A stretch of DNA of 25,671 nt from a virus. Below, one piece after another: positions 1 to 6,623 of this stretch (position 1 is its first letter; each line of letters begins with the position of its first letter). The notes beneath the pieces were generated by a model. The model made no database searches. It was given only the letters and a program-made list of their open reading frames with translations, and was not told where the DNA came from. A program made the position numbers and the translations under genes. Where the stretch lies: positions 1 to 25,671 of the IMG/VR virus record IMGVR_UViG_3300037468_000531; one strand, given 5' to 3'.

Positions 1-119
1 CTAGACTGCTATAGTTTGGGGGACCGCACTCTGTTAGAATTTTTTTAAGTTTTTTCTTCCCAGAAGCAGTCAATAGTTTAGGGTCGATTTCCATTTTATT
101 TAGGGTTGGTTTAAGGGGG

Positions 120-139
120 GGGGGGGCCGAAGCCCCCCC
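120..139 (-). terminator. G/C-run hairpin with UUCG loop
   Basis: An 8-bp stem (seven G plus C, against G plus seven C) closes a tetraloop that reads TTCG on the minus strand, a very stable RNA hairpin. It sits in a 12-G tract of the plus strand (115-126) just after the minus-strand reading frame ending at 163, so it probably ends that transcript. There is no clear U-tract after it. Positions 1-114 hold nothing I can identify. Confidence 0.5.
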
Positions 140-162
140 GTAATGAGTCAGAGTGCTATCGC

Positions 163-395
163 TCAAACGGCGACTGCAATCCTCTCGAATTTGACGATTT
201 TGTTAGCGTCTATGTTGTGCTTATGCAAGCGGCTTTCACTCAAGTAACACTTCCACGGTGTCGAAACTAGCTTAGCCCCGTGAATGGGAAAGTGGAGCTA
301 AAGGGTACTGCCCCCTTGTCCACCGCAACGTCTGCCCGAGCTACACCCAGTTTTGAGCCGTATGGTAGGGCTTTAACAATTATTACCCGTGACAG
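163..395 (-). pseudogene. frameshifted small reading frame without a recognised start
   Basis: Two overlapping minus-strand frames read like one protein. The first runs from the stop of the upstream gene (396) through ...KALPYGSKLGVARADVAVDK to a TAG near 270. The second continues as ...AKLVSTPWKCYLSESRL and ends ...FERIAVAV at a TGA (163-165). They join by a -1 shift at the GGGG run 276-279 (ACG GGG then GCT AAG). No ATG, GTG or TTG opens the first frame; ATT (378-380) or ATA (381-383) are the nearest candidates. No family recognised. It could be a decayed gene, a real gene with a one-base sequencing deletion, or a frameshifting gene. Confidence 0.4.
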
Positions 396-644
396 TTAAA
401 AGTTGATGGTGTTGGCAATAGACGTAATCTCATACTGCCTAAGTAAGTCAAACAACTCAGCTTGAAGGTCTTCGAAGCCGCCCACAAGTTGATCCTGAGT
501 GACCGCATAGCAAGGACCCACTTTAGAGCCAGCCCAAGGTATGACTTGTTTGTGCTCTAGAATCTTGTTCCTATACTCAAGAAGTAAAGAGTTAATCTTG
601 GAAGCGAGCTGAACTTTATCTGATAGAACTATTTGTTTTGCCAT
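396..644 (-). CDS. hypothetical protein, 82 aa
   Basis: Unrecognised small soluble protein, apparently mostly helical (LASKINSLLLEYRNKILEH; ...FEDLQAELFDLLRQYE). No signal peptide or membrane segment. The ATG is preceded by the G-poor leader CTTACCAACC rather than a Shine-Dalgarno site, a pattern shared with many genes here. It lies 47 nt after the end of the gene at 692-934 and may be cotranscribed with it. Confidence 0.7.
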   Translation of the reverse strand: MAKQIVLSDKVQLASKINSLLLEYRNKILEHKQVIPWAGSKVGPCYAVTQDQLVGGFEDLQAELFDLLRQYEITSIANTINF

Positions 645-691
645 GGTTGGTAAGAGTGTTGAGACTATTGCAGATTGTTTGCCCTTAGACC

Positions 692-934
692 CTAGACCCT
701 CGCAGGGTAGAAAGCAGTCCAGCCTTCTCGGCTAAAAGTAAACTCTGCGACAGTGACGTCAGATTCATCTTTAGGACGGCATTCCTCAAGAATTGCCTTC
801 TCCAAGAAGAGAAAATCACCCGACCTCAAAAGATTGTGAGCGTGGGCGATAATGTAAAGTTCTGTGTCGGGTGAGTCGAAACCAACGATCTTGGTAACCA
901 CTTCACCCGATACGGACAGCCGGTAGTGTTTCAT
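692..934 (-). CDS. hypothetical protein, 80 aa, leaderless start
   Basis: Unrecognised small protein beginning MKHYRLSVSGEVV, with alternating strand-like and helical stretches and an aromatic C-terminus (GWTAFYPARV). The start is fixed by the promoter cassette: -10 TATGAT (941-946) ends 6 nt before the ATG, with -35 TTGTTT (964-969) 17 bp further up. The mRNA is therefore expected to begin at the A of the ATG. First gene of its transcription unit. Confidence 0.75.
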   Translation of the reverse strand: MKHYRLSVSGEVVTKIVGFDSPDTELYIIAHAHNLLRSGDFLFLEKAILEECRPKDESDVTVAEFTFSREGWTAFYPARV

Positions 935-940
935 ACAATA

Positions 941-969
941 ATCATAGCGTTTCTGCCTTGCAGAAACAA
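941..969 (-). promoter_or_regulatory. cassette promoter 1
   Basis: TTGTTT - 17 bp - TATGAT, 6 nt, ATG of the gene at 692-934. The spacer contains the perfect inverted repeat GTTTCTGC-AAG-GCAGAAAC, whose left arm overlaps the -35. Upstream (970-1008) are GAACCG/CGGTTC and CGGT-AA-ACCG stems, which also contain the TAA stop of the preceding gene (998-1000). Confidence 0.75.
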
Positions 970-997
970 GGGTGAGAACCGAACGGATCGGTTCGGT

Positions 998-1150
998 TTA
1001 CCGAACTTTCGAGACTTTCACAGCGAGTTTCAACATGAAAACGAGAGCGGTGAAAAGTATTATAATAAGGACACTATCAACAACAGGGTTGCTAAGAGCT
1101 ATCGGATCGCTAATGGTTTGAGAAGGTACTTCGGTCTTTAGTTGAGTCAC
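998..1150 (-). CDS. small single-pass membrane protein
   Basis: A short protein with one convincing membrane helix near its C-terminus (VDSVLIIILFTALVFMLKLA) followed by a basic tail KVSKVR. The layout (short N-terminal part, one helix, basic end) resembles small phage membrane proteins, but no specific role such as holin can be claimed. I place the start at GTG 1150; a TTG at about 1187-1189, overlapping the end of the upstream gene, is the alternative. Its TAA stop is embedded in the palindromic GGTAAACC of cassette 1. Confidence 0.5.
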   Translation of the reverse strand: MTQLKTEVPSQTISDPIALSNPVVDSVLIIILFTALVFMLKLAVKVSKVR

Positions 1151-1172
1151 GTTAAGGTTAAAGACTGGTGTG

Positions 1173-1355
1173 TTAAAGAACAATGACCCAGTTAGGGTCG
1201 CCGGAAAGATCGACCCAGGCACAGTACTTTCCGTTTGCTGAAATGAAAAACACCTTATTACCCTTCCGCTGTTCAATGCGGATGTCCGGGTTACTTTCCA
1301 TGGTGTTGACCAAACGATTCTTAGCTTTGTTAGACAGTGGCACTACACGAGTCAT
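1173..1355 (-). CDS. hypothetical protein, 60 aa
   Basis: Unrecognised small protein, basic in its first half (SNKAKNRLV; RIEQRKGNKV) and beta-like in its second (FFISANGKYCAWVDLSGDPNW). Its ATG overlaps the TGA of the upstream gene (ATGA, 1352-1355), which supports the start and suggests translational coupling. The out-of-frame extension of the downstream membrane gene through this region is not credible. Confidence 0.7.
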   Translation of the reverse strand: MTRVVPLSNKAKNRLVNTMESNPDIRIEQRKGNKVFFISANGKYCAWVDLSGDPNWVIVL

Positions 1356-1591
1356 TTGCGTTCGGGAGAATTGAGTGGCTCGGTCAGGTCGTTCCAGTTT
1401 GCTTTCAGGTATTTGAGGAAGTTGGGGAGAAGAAGATCGTTGTAGAACGGGTCTAACTCTGAGGGAATTCGGCTGTAAGCAATGGGGCTCACCTTGCCAA
1501 GTTCGTTCATAAGGTGCTGCCCTACCCTTAAACTATGCCGCGCCTCTCCGGCACTATCCCAAAAACGCTTGAGGAACTCGTTGTAATTCAT
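1352..1591 (-). CDS. hypothetical phage protein, 79 aa, leaderless start
   Basis: Begins MNYNEFLKRFWDSAGEARHS and contains RVGQHLMNELGKVSPI and LDPFYNDLLLPNFLKYL, a pattern I associate with small conserved phage proteins of unknown function. The true start is the ATG at 1591: the cassette -10 TATACT (1598-1603) ends 6 nt before it. Extending the frame upstream would run through the promoter cassette and antisense of the neighbouring gene, so that longer frame is rejected. First gene of a unit with 1173-1355. Confidence 0.75.
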   Translation of the reverse strand: MNYNEFLKRFWDSAGEARHSLRVGQHLMNELGKVSPIAYSRIPSELDPFYNDLLLPNFLKYLKANWNDLTEPLNSPERK

Positions 1592-1597
1592 ACTTAT

Positions 1598-1626
1598 AGT
1601 ATAGTGGTTTTGCGTTGCAAAGACAA
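1598..1626 (-). promoter_or_regulatory. cassette promoter 2
   Basis: TTGTCT - 17 bp - TATACT, 6 nt, ATG of 1352-1591. Spacer arms GTCTTTGC and GCAAAACC pair with few mismatches. Upstream at 1664-1681 is a further hairpin, CTTTTGC-TGAC-GCAAAAG, flanked by CCGAAC repeats, the stem-loop half of the cassette. Confidence 0.7.
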
Positions 1627-1715
1627 GGGTGCAAGCCGAAAGTCTCTGGTCGGTTACCCGAACCTTTTGCTGACGCAAAAGACCGAACTTTCGCTGTGTG
1701 AGAGATGCCTTAAGG

Positions 1716-2183
1716 CTAACTGAAACTTGGCTCAAGTAGTAGAGATAGCATTTCCTGGATGGTCTTGTAGACTTGATCTTCAGCTGTGAAAGAGAACTTC
1801 TGGGTTGCTTTAGTGTCGATCCATTCACGAATACCGGTTCCGAACTCAGTTGAACGAGCGTACCAATCGCATACCATCTCGGCAACGTAAACCTTGGGCA
1901 TATCGTGAATGCTGCCCCAGTATTCTGGGTGGTGCGGATTCACGGACTGATGATGTTTCACCACCTCAGAAAGCAGAGGGTCTGAATGGAAAAGATGAGC
2001 AAACTCAATGCCTTTGAATTTGGAATTATCGTGAATTTGTCCGTTGGCAATCAGGTTGCGGCCGAGTTCAATTTCCCCACGTTTCATTAACTTGAGACCA
2101 AGTTTGTAACAACTTCGTTGAACGTTCTGAATGTGATTAAATACTAATTCAATCTTGTCGATGGCTTCGGTTTCAATGGTCAT
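1716..2183 (-). CDS. DUF5662-like protein, 155 aa
   Basis: Resembles the DUF5662 family of uncharacterised phage and bacterial proteins. Visible hallmarks are the acidic/histidine segment IHDNSKF (about residues 50-56), paired histidines in VVKHHQSVNPHHPEYW (about 74-89) and a conserved MPKVYVAEMVCDW segment (about 94-106). The histidine and aspartate spacing recalls HD-type metal sites, but catalysis is not established for the family and I infer none. Start ATG at 2183 has no Shine-Dalgarno site. It lies between the transcription unit beginning at 1591 and the 2251-2944 operon. Confidence 0.7.
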   Translation of the reverse strand: MTIETEAIDKIELVFNHIQNVQRSCYKLGLKLMKRGEIELGRNLIANGQIHDNSKFKGIEFAHLFHSDPLLSEVVKHHQSVNPHHPEYWGSIHDMPKVYVAEMVCDWYARSTEFGTGIREWIDTKATQKFSFTAEDQVYKTIQEMLSLLLEPSFS

Positions 2184-2250
2184 TTCTAAGGATCTTTGAA
2201 CTTATTATTTACCCTCTACGAGTGAAGGGGTCCTAACCTTGTATAGGTAT

Positions 2251-2511
2251 TCACTGCGTCCATCGCCTCAAGTCAACGATTTCATACCAGTCGCAATCCC
2301 TGGCTCCATATTCTCCACTTTTCACAACATAAGAAGTGTGAGTGGACTTAATTTCACCCTTGTTTTTTCCTCGGGCGTAGTAATTATGTGTAGTAACGGA
2401 CTCTACTTGCTCTCTAGCTTCTTCATAAGTCGAAAAACAACCAATCCAATCTGAAGTGTCACCTTGAGGGTAATAGTGATCCCCGGCAATTAACAAGTAG
2501 GGCTTATTCAT
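2251..2511 (-). CDS. hypothetical phage protein, 86 aa
   Basis: Contains LIAGDHYYPQGDTSDWIGCF near the N-terminus followed by TYEEAREQVE and a C-terminal DWYEIVDLR. The YYP...DWIG...EEA layout is seen in small phage proteins of unknown function. Its ATG overlaps the TGA of the upstream gene (ATGA, 2508-2511). Confidence 0.75.
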   Translation of the reverse strand: MNKPYLLIAGDHYYPQGDTSDWIGCFSTYEEAREQVESVTTHNYYARGKNKGEIKSTHTSYVVKSGEYGARDCDWYEIVDLRRWTQ

Positions 2512-2720
2512 AGGATTACCAAATCCTCAGGGCAGCAAGATTGTGATGTAGCTCCGTCCCACCCAAATCGTGAAACTGCTCTGTCAAACTTTACAAACAC
2601 GTATTTACCATTGCTAGATGATACAATACCATGTTCAACGTCTGGATGGGCCATGTCTCCAAAAGCGTGTCCTGGGATATAAGCCACCCGGACCCCGGGA
2701 GTTGCAAGTTTGATATTCAT
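2508..2720 (-). CDS. hypothetical phage protein, 70 aa
   Basis: Small, mostly beta protein: VRVAYIPGHAFGDMAHPD, then HGIVSSSNGKYVFVKFD and a final CCPEDLVIL. The GxVSSxNxKYVFVKF stretch suggests a small SH3-like barrel, and similar proteins occur in tailed phages without known function. ATGA overlaps at both ends place it in a coupled operon with 2251-2511 and 2717-2944. Confidence 0.75.
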   Translation of the reverse strand: MNIKLATPGVRVAYIPGHAFGDMAHPDVEHGIVSSSNGKYVFVKFDRAVSRFGWDGATSQSCCPEDLVIL

Positions 2721-2944
2721 TGTTTTCGCCGCTGATCAAATTCAATTTCTAATTGAAGGACTATTAGAGCCATTTCTTCGGCCCTGAGAGCCATTTCCTC
2801 AGCTCTGAGGGCCATGCGTTCGGCTTTGTGAGCCATTTCTTCGGCCCTGAGTCTATCCTCCTCGACTCGACGACCCTGTACTTGAATGTTGGCGAGTGGT
2901 AGTGGTTGTTTCATCCACAATGGTAGAAATGCTGGGCTCCACAT
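2717..2944 (-). CDS. coiled-coil repeat protein, 75 aa
   Basis: The centre is four tandem 7-residue units (RAEEMAH KAERMAL RAEEMAL RAEEMAL), i.e. a coiled coil of near-identical heptads encoded by a 21-bp tandem repeat. The start could be ATG 2944 (MWSPAF...) or ATG 2914 (MKQPLP...); neither has a Shine-Dalgarno site. The stop overlaps the next start (ATGA). It follows the EF-Ts gene by 19 nt. Confidence 0.6.
   Translation of the reverse strand: MWSPAFLPLWMKQPLPLANIQVQGRRVEEDRLRAEEMAHKAERMALRAEEMALRAEEMALIVLQLEIEFDQRRKQ
2768..2851. repeat. 21-bp tandem repeat, four units
   Basis: Four 21-bp units, close variants of AGCCATTTCTTCGGCCCTGA plus G on the plus strand, encode the heptads of the coiled-coil gene. 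Units one and four are identical and the middle two diverge, suggesting expansion followed by drift. Confidence 0.8.
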
Positions 2945-2963
2945 TTGTTCACAGGTTAGGGTT

Positions 2964-3572
2964 TCAGGAGTTGCCGAGAACGAAGCGGGCGAATCGCTTC
3001 ACAACGATGTTTCCCCCTACAGTGGCAGCAAAGTTTTTGACGTAAGTCTCGATAGTCATCGTGCCATCCTTGATATAAGGTTGGTCCATCAGAGATAGCT
3101 CCTTGAAGCGTTTAGCTACACGACCTTCTACAATTCTGCTGCGCATTGCCTCCGGTTTCTTCGCAAGGTCTTCTTTGCCCATCTCGATTCGAGTTTCGTC
3201 CAAAAGGATAGACTCTGGGATTTCGGCAATTGAGGTGTAATTAACGGAGGGGCAAGCTGCAATTTGCATTGCCAAAGTGCGAACGAACTCTTGGAATGGC
3301 TCAGATTTTGCAACAAAATCAGTTTCGCAATTCACTTCGATGAGCACACCAATTTTGCCACCCGTATGGATGTAGCTAGAGACGGTACCTTCTTTGGCAG
3401 CTCTGCCAATTTTACCATCGGCCAAGGCGATACCTTTTTGACGTAGCCAAGTGATTGCCCCGGCTTCGTCGCCTTCGGAGTTAATTAAGGCTTCTTTGCA
3501 AAGCATCATACCTGCCCCGGTTTTTTCACGGAGCGCTTTAATTTGTGGGATTGTGGGTTGGGGGTAAGTCAT
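2964..3572 (-). CDS. tsf: translation elongation factor Ts
   Basis: EF-Ts is the guanine-nucleotide exchange factor that recycles EF-Tu-GDP to EF-Tu-GTP. The 202 residues contain the N-terminal UBA-like helices (IKALREKTGAGMMLCKEAL, about 9-27), WLRQKGIA, SYIHTGGKIGVLIEVN and the diagnostic CETDFVAK that contacts EF-Tu (about 82-89), then LDQPY-like MDQPYIKD and a C-terminal FARFVLG. Length and motifs match the short single-core EF-Ts of cyanobacteria rather than the longer proteobacterial form, pointing to acquisition from a cyanobacterial host. No internal stop or frameshift is seen. It lies among phage hypothetical genes. Elongation factors have been reported in very large phages. Confidence 0.93.
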   Translation of the reverse strand: MTYPQPTIPQIKALREKTGAGMMLCKEALINSEGDEAGAITWLRQKGIALADGKIGRAAKEGTVSSYIHTGGKIGVLIEVNCETDFVAKSEPFQEFVRTLAMQIAACPSVNYTSIAEIPESILLDETRIEMGKEDLAKKPEAMRSRIVEGRVAKRFKELSLMDQPYIKDGTMTIETYVKNFAATVGGNIVVKRFARFVLGNS

Positions 3573-3627
3573 TTGCTTTGGGAAATTTATTCGATGAGTG
3601 GGGTAATAGGCTTACCTTTCATGTCAG

Positions 3628-4311
3628 TTAATTCGACTCGTCATCTTCGTCTACATCCTCAATATAATCAAAGGGGCAAAACCCTGAGGATAAATCGTGG
3701 GCTTCAAAAAGCTCTACAAATGCAGGGTCGTCGGATACCATCGTAATTTCGTCATCGCTAATGGGGCTGTAAATCTCACTGTGCTTTCCAAGGACTTCCC
3801 CAAAGTAGACATCTTTTTCGCTGTCAATTAGTTGCTTCACTTCTTTAGGGTCGGCTACAAAGATTCCTTCGAGGCTACCCATACGGCCATGATCTTGGTG
3901 AAATTTGTAGATGGCTTTTTGCGGGTTATTGTTGGGGGTTGGGTTCATTGTTGGGGGTTGGGGTTGGGTGTAATGGCTGAATGCGGGATTAATATAAGAG
4001 ATGAGAATGCCCCGATCCCGAGCAAAGGTGATTTCATCTTGAACTCCAGGGGATTCCTGCCACCCGGGAAGTTTCAAGACAATAAGATGATCTGACTTAC
4101 CAAGCATTGTCAGACAGTACGTTCTCCAGAACTTGTAATCGGGTGGCAACTTAACGCCTTGATCAAGGCAAAAGTGCATGAGTAACGGTGAGAAGGCCAC
4201 CAATCCTTTTGAGGCAAGGTCGGCAAGCTCATAAGTGACTGCGTCCATGCGAGTCTGTACGATTGCGGGGTCCGTGTCGCTATAGGGTGCTGCGAGGTAA
4301 ATTAAGGACAT
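3628..4311 (-). CDS. DUF1937-type protein fused to a phage C-terminal domain
   Basis: Residues 1-110 match the DUF1937 pattern, related to nucleoside 2-deoxyribosyltransferase-like folds: IYLAAPYSDTDP, FSPLLMH, LPPDYKFW and LIVLKLPGWQESPGVQDE. A Pro/Asn/Gln-rich linker (PQPPTMNPTPNNNPQ, about 116-130) follows. The second domain (about 131-227: KFHQDHGRMGSLEGIFVAD, YFGEVLGKHSEIY, LSSGFCPFDYIE, acidic tail) resembles a stand-alone small phage protein. An internal in-frame ATG sits in the linker, so the second domain could also be made separately. The stop overlaps no gene; the start overlaps the end of the upstream gene by 10 nt. Function unproven. Confidence 0.75.
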   Translation of the reverse strand: MSLIYLAAPYSDTDPAIVQTRMDAVTYELADLASKGLVAFSPLLMHFCLDQGVKLPPDYKFWRTYCLTMLGKSDHLIVLKLPGWQESPGVQDEITFARDRGILISYINPAFSHYTQPQPPTMNPTPNNNPQKAIYKFHQDHGRMGSLEGIFVADPKEVKQLIDSEKDVYFGEVLGKHSEIYSPISDDEITMVSDDPAFVELFEAHDLSSGFCPFDYIEDVDEDDESN

Positions 4312-4871
4312 TGTTTTTTAGTTGATGGTACCCTGACGCTAAGGCGAGGCTTAGGCAATCTTCTAACTGGTACCGATGCAAAAATCCAGTAGGCATTGGA
4401 AATCCAAGCGTGATCCTCGTCATCATCGCATAAGATGGAGTCACCTTGGCGCATTTCGATGAATTTACCCTGAAAGAATTGGCCATCCCTGTGGTGATAC
4501 TCGGGGATATTGGGGCCACTGGGGCTAAAGGGATCAGTATCCTCCTCAATCTCCTCCGGGCAAAAGCTACCTAGGAAAGTCAAAATGTTAAGCCCATTAA
4601 CTTGATCCGAGTGTTTCCCCAAGGAACCCCTACCATAAAGTAGGGTACATTTTTCGTCAGACCGGCCAGTTGTAATTTTATATTGACGACCCAGGGAGTT
4701 TAACCTGGACAAAGTCTCTCCAAAAGTTGCAACAACCCAGCCGGGTGGACTATAAACATCGACATTTCCAAAGTTCCAATCTTCTAGTAGGGTTTTGATA
4801 CCTTTCACTAGGTCTTTGAATTGTTTTGGGGTTATGGGCGTAGAGCCAGGAATTTTAATTGCGGTTTTCAT
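4302..4871 (-). CDS. hypothetical protein, possible 2OG-Fe(II) oxygenase-like fold
   Basis: 189 residues, unrecognised at family level. A possible cupin/2-oxoglutarate-Fe(II) oxygenase pattern is visible: GKHSDQ (an HxD motif, about residue 85), then MRQGDSILCDDDEDHAWIS (distal His, about 153) and WIFASVPVRR (a basic residue where 2OG would bind). The spacing is plausible, but this is a motif-level guess. ATG start with no Shine-Dalgarno site; 14 nt after the gene 4886-5137. Confidence 0.6.
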   Translation of the reverse strand: MKTAIKIPGSTPITPKQFKDLVKGIKTLLEDWNFGNVDVYSPPGWVVATFGETLSRLNSLGRQYKITTGRSDEKCTLLYGRGSLGKHSDQVNGLNILTFLGSFCPEEIEEDTDPFSPSGPNIPEYHHRDGQFFQGKFIEMRQGDSILCDDDEDHAWISNAYWIFASVPVRRLPKPRLSVRVPSTKKQCP

Positions 4872-4885
4872 TTGCTTCCCTATGA

Positions 4886-5137
4886 CTAAAACTCAGGTAC
4901 GTCATAAGTAACCCCTAGGAGATCACAAAGACCACGGGCAAAGTCAATCTCACCTACCTGGGCACCAGCATCAAACGCATCGTCATAGCTACCTGCGTCT
5001 ATCGGGGCGAAACCGTAGTATTCACTTTGGTCGGACGATCGGTCTAAAGCGTGTCTTCGGGATGCTGCGAACTTGATTCTACCAATTAAGTTGTCAATTT
5101 TTTCGCTGGAAGCTAGATATTCAGGTGAGATGTCCAT
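4886..5137 (-). CDS. hypothetical acidic protein, 83 aa
   Basis: Unrecognised acidic protein with IDNLIGRIKFAASRRHALD near the N-terminus and AGAQVGEIDFARGLCDLLG near the C-terminus. No motif of known function. Starts 6 nt after the 30-aa gene 5144-5236 in an evident operon. Confidence 0.7.
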   Translation of the reverse strand: MDISPEYLASSEKIDNLIGRIKFAASRRHALDRSSDQSEYYGFAPIDAGSYDDAFDAGAQVGEIDFARGLCDLLGVTYDVPEF

Positions 5138-5143
5138 TTGAGT

Positions 5144-5236
5144 TTATTGCGGTTTGAGAGTGATGCCAATGCCATCGTCACGGTCGTCTAAGGAGAGCAT
5201 ACCATCAGATGCAATTTCATAAAATGCGGTGGTCAT
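5144..5236 (-). CDS. microprotein, 30 aa
   Basis: Begins MTTAFYEIASDGMLSLDDRD and ends GIGITLKPQ. Two placement facts support it: its ATG overlaps the TGA of the upstream gene (ATGA, 5233-5236), and its stop is 6 nt before the next gene, so it exactly fills an otherwise empty gap in a coupled operon. No family recognised. Confidence 0.6.
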   Translation of the reverse strand: MTTAFYEIASDGMLSLDDRDDGIGITLKPQ

Positions 5237-6117
5237 TCCTGCAGCTCCGAATGGTATTTATCAATTTGGGCTTGCAATTTATTGATTTGCTCTTTGGCAT
5301 ATTCTTTTGCTTTTTCTTTACGGTGGGTTACCCAGTCATCGGGCAATTCAATCCAAGGGTACTGACTTTTTGCTTTTTCAACGTCAGTTTTAATTTCAGG
5401 TTTCCCTCCACTTCGCCAAGCATCGATATTTTGATTTACTATTTCCTGAACTTTTTCATGAGCCTCTTGTTCGCTATAACACGGAATAACACGACTCCAG
5501 GAGCCTGACCCATCGTGGTATTGGTTGACTTTCCATTCCTTTTTTCTATTTTTTACGGGATATGGTGGGACCCACCGTTGGTCATTTCTGGTGCCGAACA
5601 AGCCAAGCATTTTCATTCCCCCCCCTCTCGAACCTTCCAAATAAGTAAGAGCTTCGTTAAGAGTTACAATTTTGGGTCCATCACATTCAATAACAACTGC
5701 ATGGGTAAATCGACCTTCAATGAAGTCCAGAGTGTGTTGGATGCAAGGGAAATCCCCTGCGCGTTTAATCATTTCTTTCTTATTTACTTCAAGAGAAGAA
5801 ATTTCTGATCGAAGAGCCTGTGCTTTTGAGCTTAAGTCAGCATTCAATTTTACAAGGTCTTGGTATTGTTGAGCGACTTTAGGGAATACCGGATTGGCAT
5901 AGATTTCCCGGGTCAGGGTAACAGGTCCGAAAATATCTTCGTCAGGATTTTCTTCGGCGTCGGCCTCGTAGTAATCGGGGTCTCGCACATAGATTGGCCG
6001 GATGGCGTGATTTCCATTATCGACCAAGCCGATATAAATAGCTTCTCTGCCATCTGGCAAGTAGATGGTCTGTCCTGGGTTGAACGTGGTTTGAGGCTGT
6101 GAGTTGGTCTCGGTCAT
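5233..6117 (-). CDS. large hypothetical protein with coiled coils, leaderless start
   Basis: 294 residues from ATG 6117. An N-terminal beta-rich part (FNPGQTIYLPDGREAIYIGL) and an acidic stretch (YYEADAEENPDEDIFGP) precede a coiled coil (about 85-125: QQYQDLVKLNADLSSKAQAL). A central mixed domain follows, and the C-terminal coiled coil has KEQINKLQAQIDKYHSEL. Function unknown. The start is set by a promoter whose -10 TATACT ends 6 nt before the ATG. The frame stays open 60 nt further upstream, but that would include the promoter and is rejected. Confidence 0.75.
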   Translation of the reverse strand: MTETNSQPQTTFNPGQTIYLPDGREAIYIGLVDNGNHAIRPIYVRDPDYYEADAEENPDEDIFGPVTLTREIYANPVFPKVAQQYQDLVKLNADLSSKAQALRSEISSLEVNKKEMIKRAGDFPCIQHTLDFIEGRFTHAVVIECDGPKIVTLNEALTYLEGSRGGGMKMLGLFGTRNDQRWVPPYPVKNRKKEWKVNQYHDGSGSWSRVIPCYSEQEAHEKVQEIVNQNIDAWRSGGKPEIKTDVEKAKSQYPWIELPDDWVTHRKEKAKEYAKEQINKLQAQIDKYHSELQE

Positions 6118-6123
6118 GGTTGT

Positions 6124-6152
6124 AGTATAGCACGTTGGTCTCGGAAAGTCAA
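6124..6152 (-). promoter_or_regulatory. cassette promoter 3, strong -35, no spacer hairpin
   Basis: TTGACT - 17 bp - TATACT, 6 nt, ATG of 5233-6117. This copy has the best -35 but lacks the spacer inverted repeat and most of the stem-loop half, showing that the fixed -10-to-ATG distance does not depend on the hairpin. Confidence 0.7.
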
Positions 6153-6180
6153 CGGGTCGCCCAAGCAACAACGGCAATAG

Positions 6181-6411
6181 TCAGCCATGGCGATACCCTT
6201 TAAGTAGGTCAGAAATGCCATCAGTGGCACGATCGATCAATCGCTGCTTGGTTAGATCACATGCTTCTTCGATTAACCGGTTGAGCCTTGCGGCTTGAGC
6301 AAAATCATCCATCAGAACAGTCACAGACTCATCACCAACTCTGAAACATGCAACACCTGTGGGATCGTTAGGGTTGCCGCTTGCTTCCCAGGAGAAAGAA
6401 GAGATTGTCAC
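6181..6411 (-). CDS. hypothetical protein, 76 aa
   Basis: Unrecognised. N-terminal beta-like segment (GVACFRVGDESVTVLMDDFA) followed by a helical half (ARLNRLIEEACDLTKQRLID) ending LLKGYRHG. The ATG overlaps the stop of the upstream membrane-protein gene (ATGA, 6408-6411). Last gene of the coupled 6181-8980 block. Confidence 0.75.
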   Translation of the reverse strand: MTISSFSWEASGNPNDPTGVACFRVGDESVTVLMDDFAQAARLNRLIEEACDLTKQRLIDRATDGISDLLKGYRHG

Positions 6412-6623
6412 GGCTGCTCCTCCTTATTGTAGGACCAAGGAAACTTGAACTTTACGCTGTCTTCATCTGTGACCAACTCTAGGAAGGGGATCATGGGCCA
6501 GATGGCAACAACAATGAAAAATGCAACGGTTAGGGAAATGGCAACTAGGGGGATCACAAGAATTGGATAGAGAATGAAAACACTCACCTTAAAAGCAATT
6601 CTCTCTCGGAGAGTTAGTTTCAC
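6408..6623 (-). CDS. small membrane protein, 71 aa
   Basis: From GTG 6623 the protein reads MKLTLRERIAFKVSVFILY and has one long or two close membrane helices (about 11-45, rich in V, I, L, F). A soluble acidic C-terminus contains LVTDEDSVKFKFPW. The start is supported by a rare good Shine-Dalgarno site (GGAGG, 7 nt upstream) and a GTGA overlap with the previous stop (6620-6623). Function unknown. Confidence 0.7.
   Translation of the reverse strand: MKLTLRERIAFKVSVFILYPILVIPLVAISLTVAFFIVVAIWPMIPFLELVTDEDSVKFKFPWSYNKEEQP

Noticed and set aside
2184-2250. Promoter in the gap between 1716-2183 and 2251-2511
   Set aside because: TAAATAATA is A/T-rich but has no matching -35 at a reasonable distance and is not part of the cassette family.
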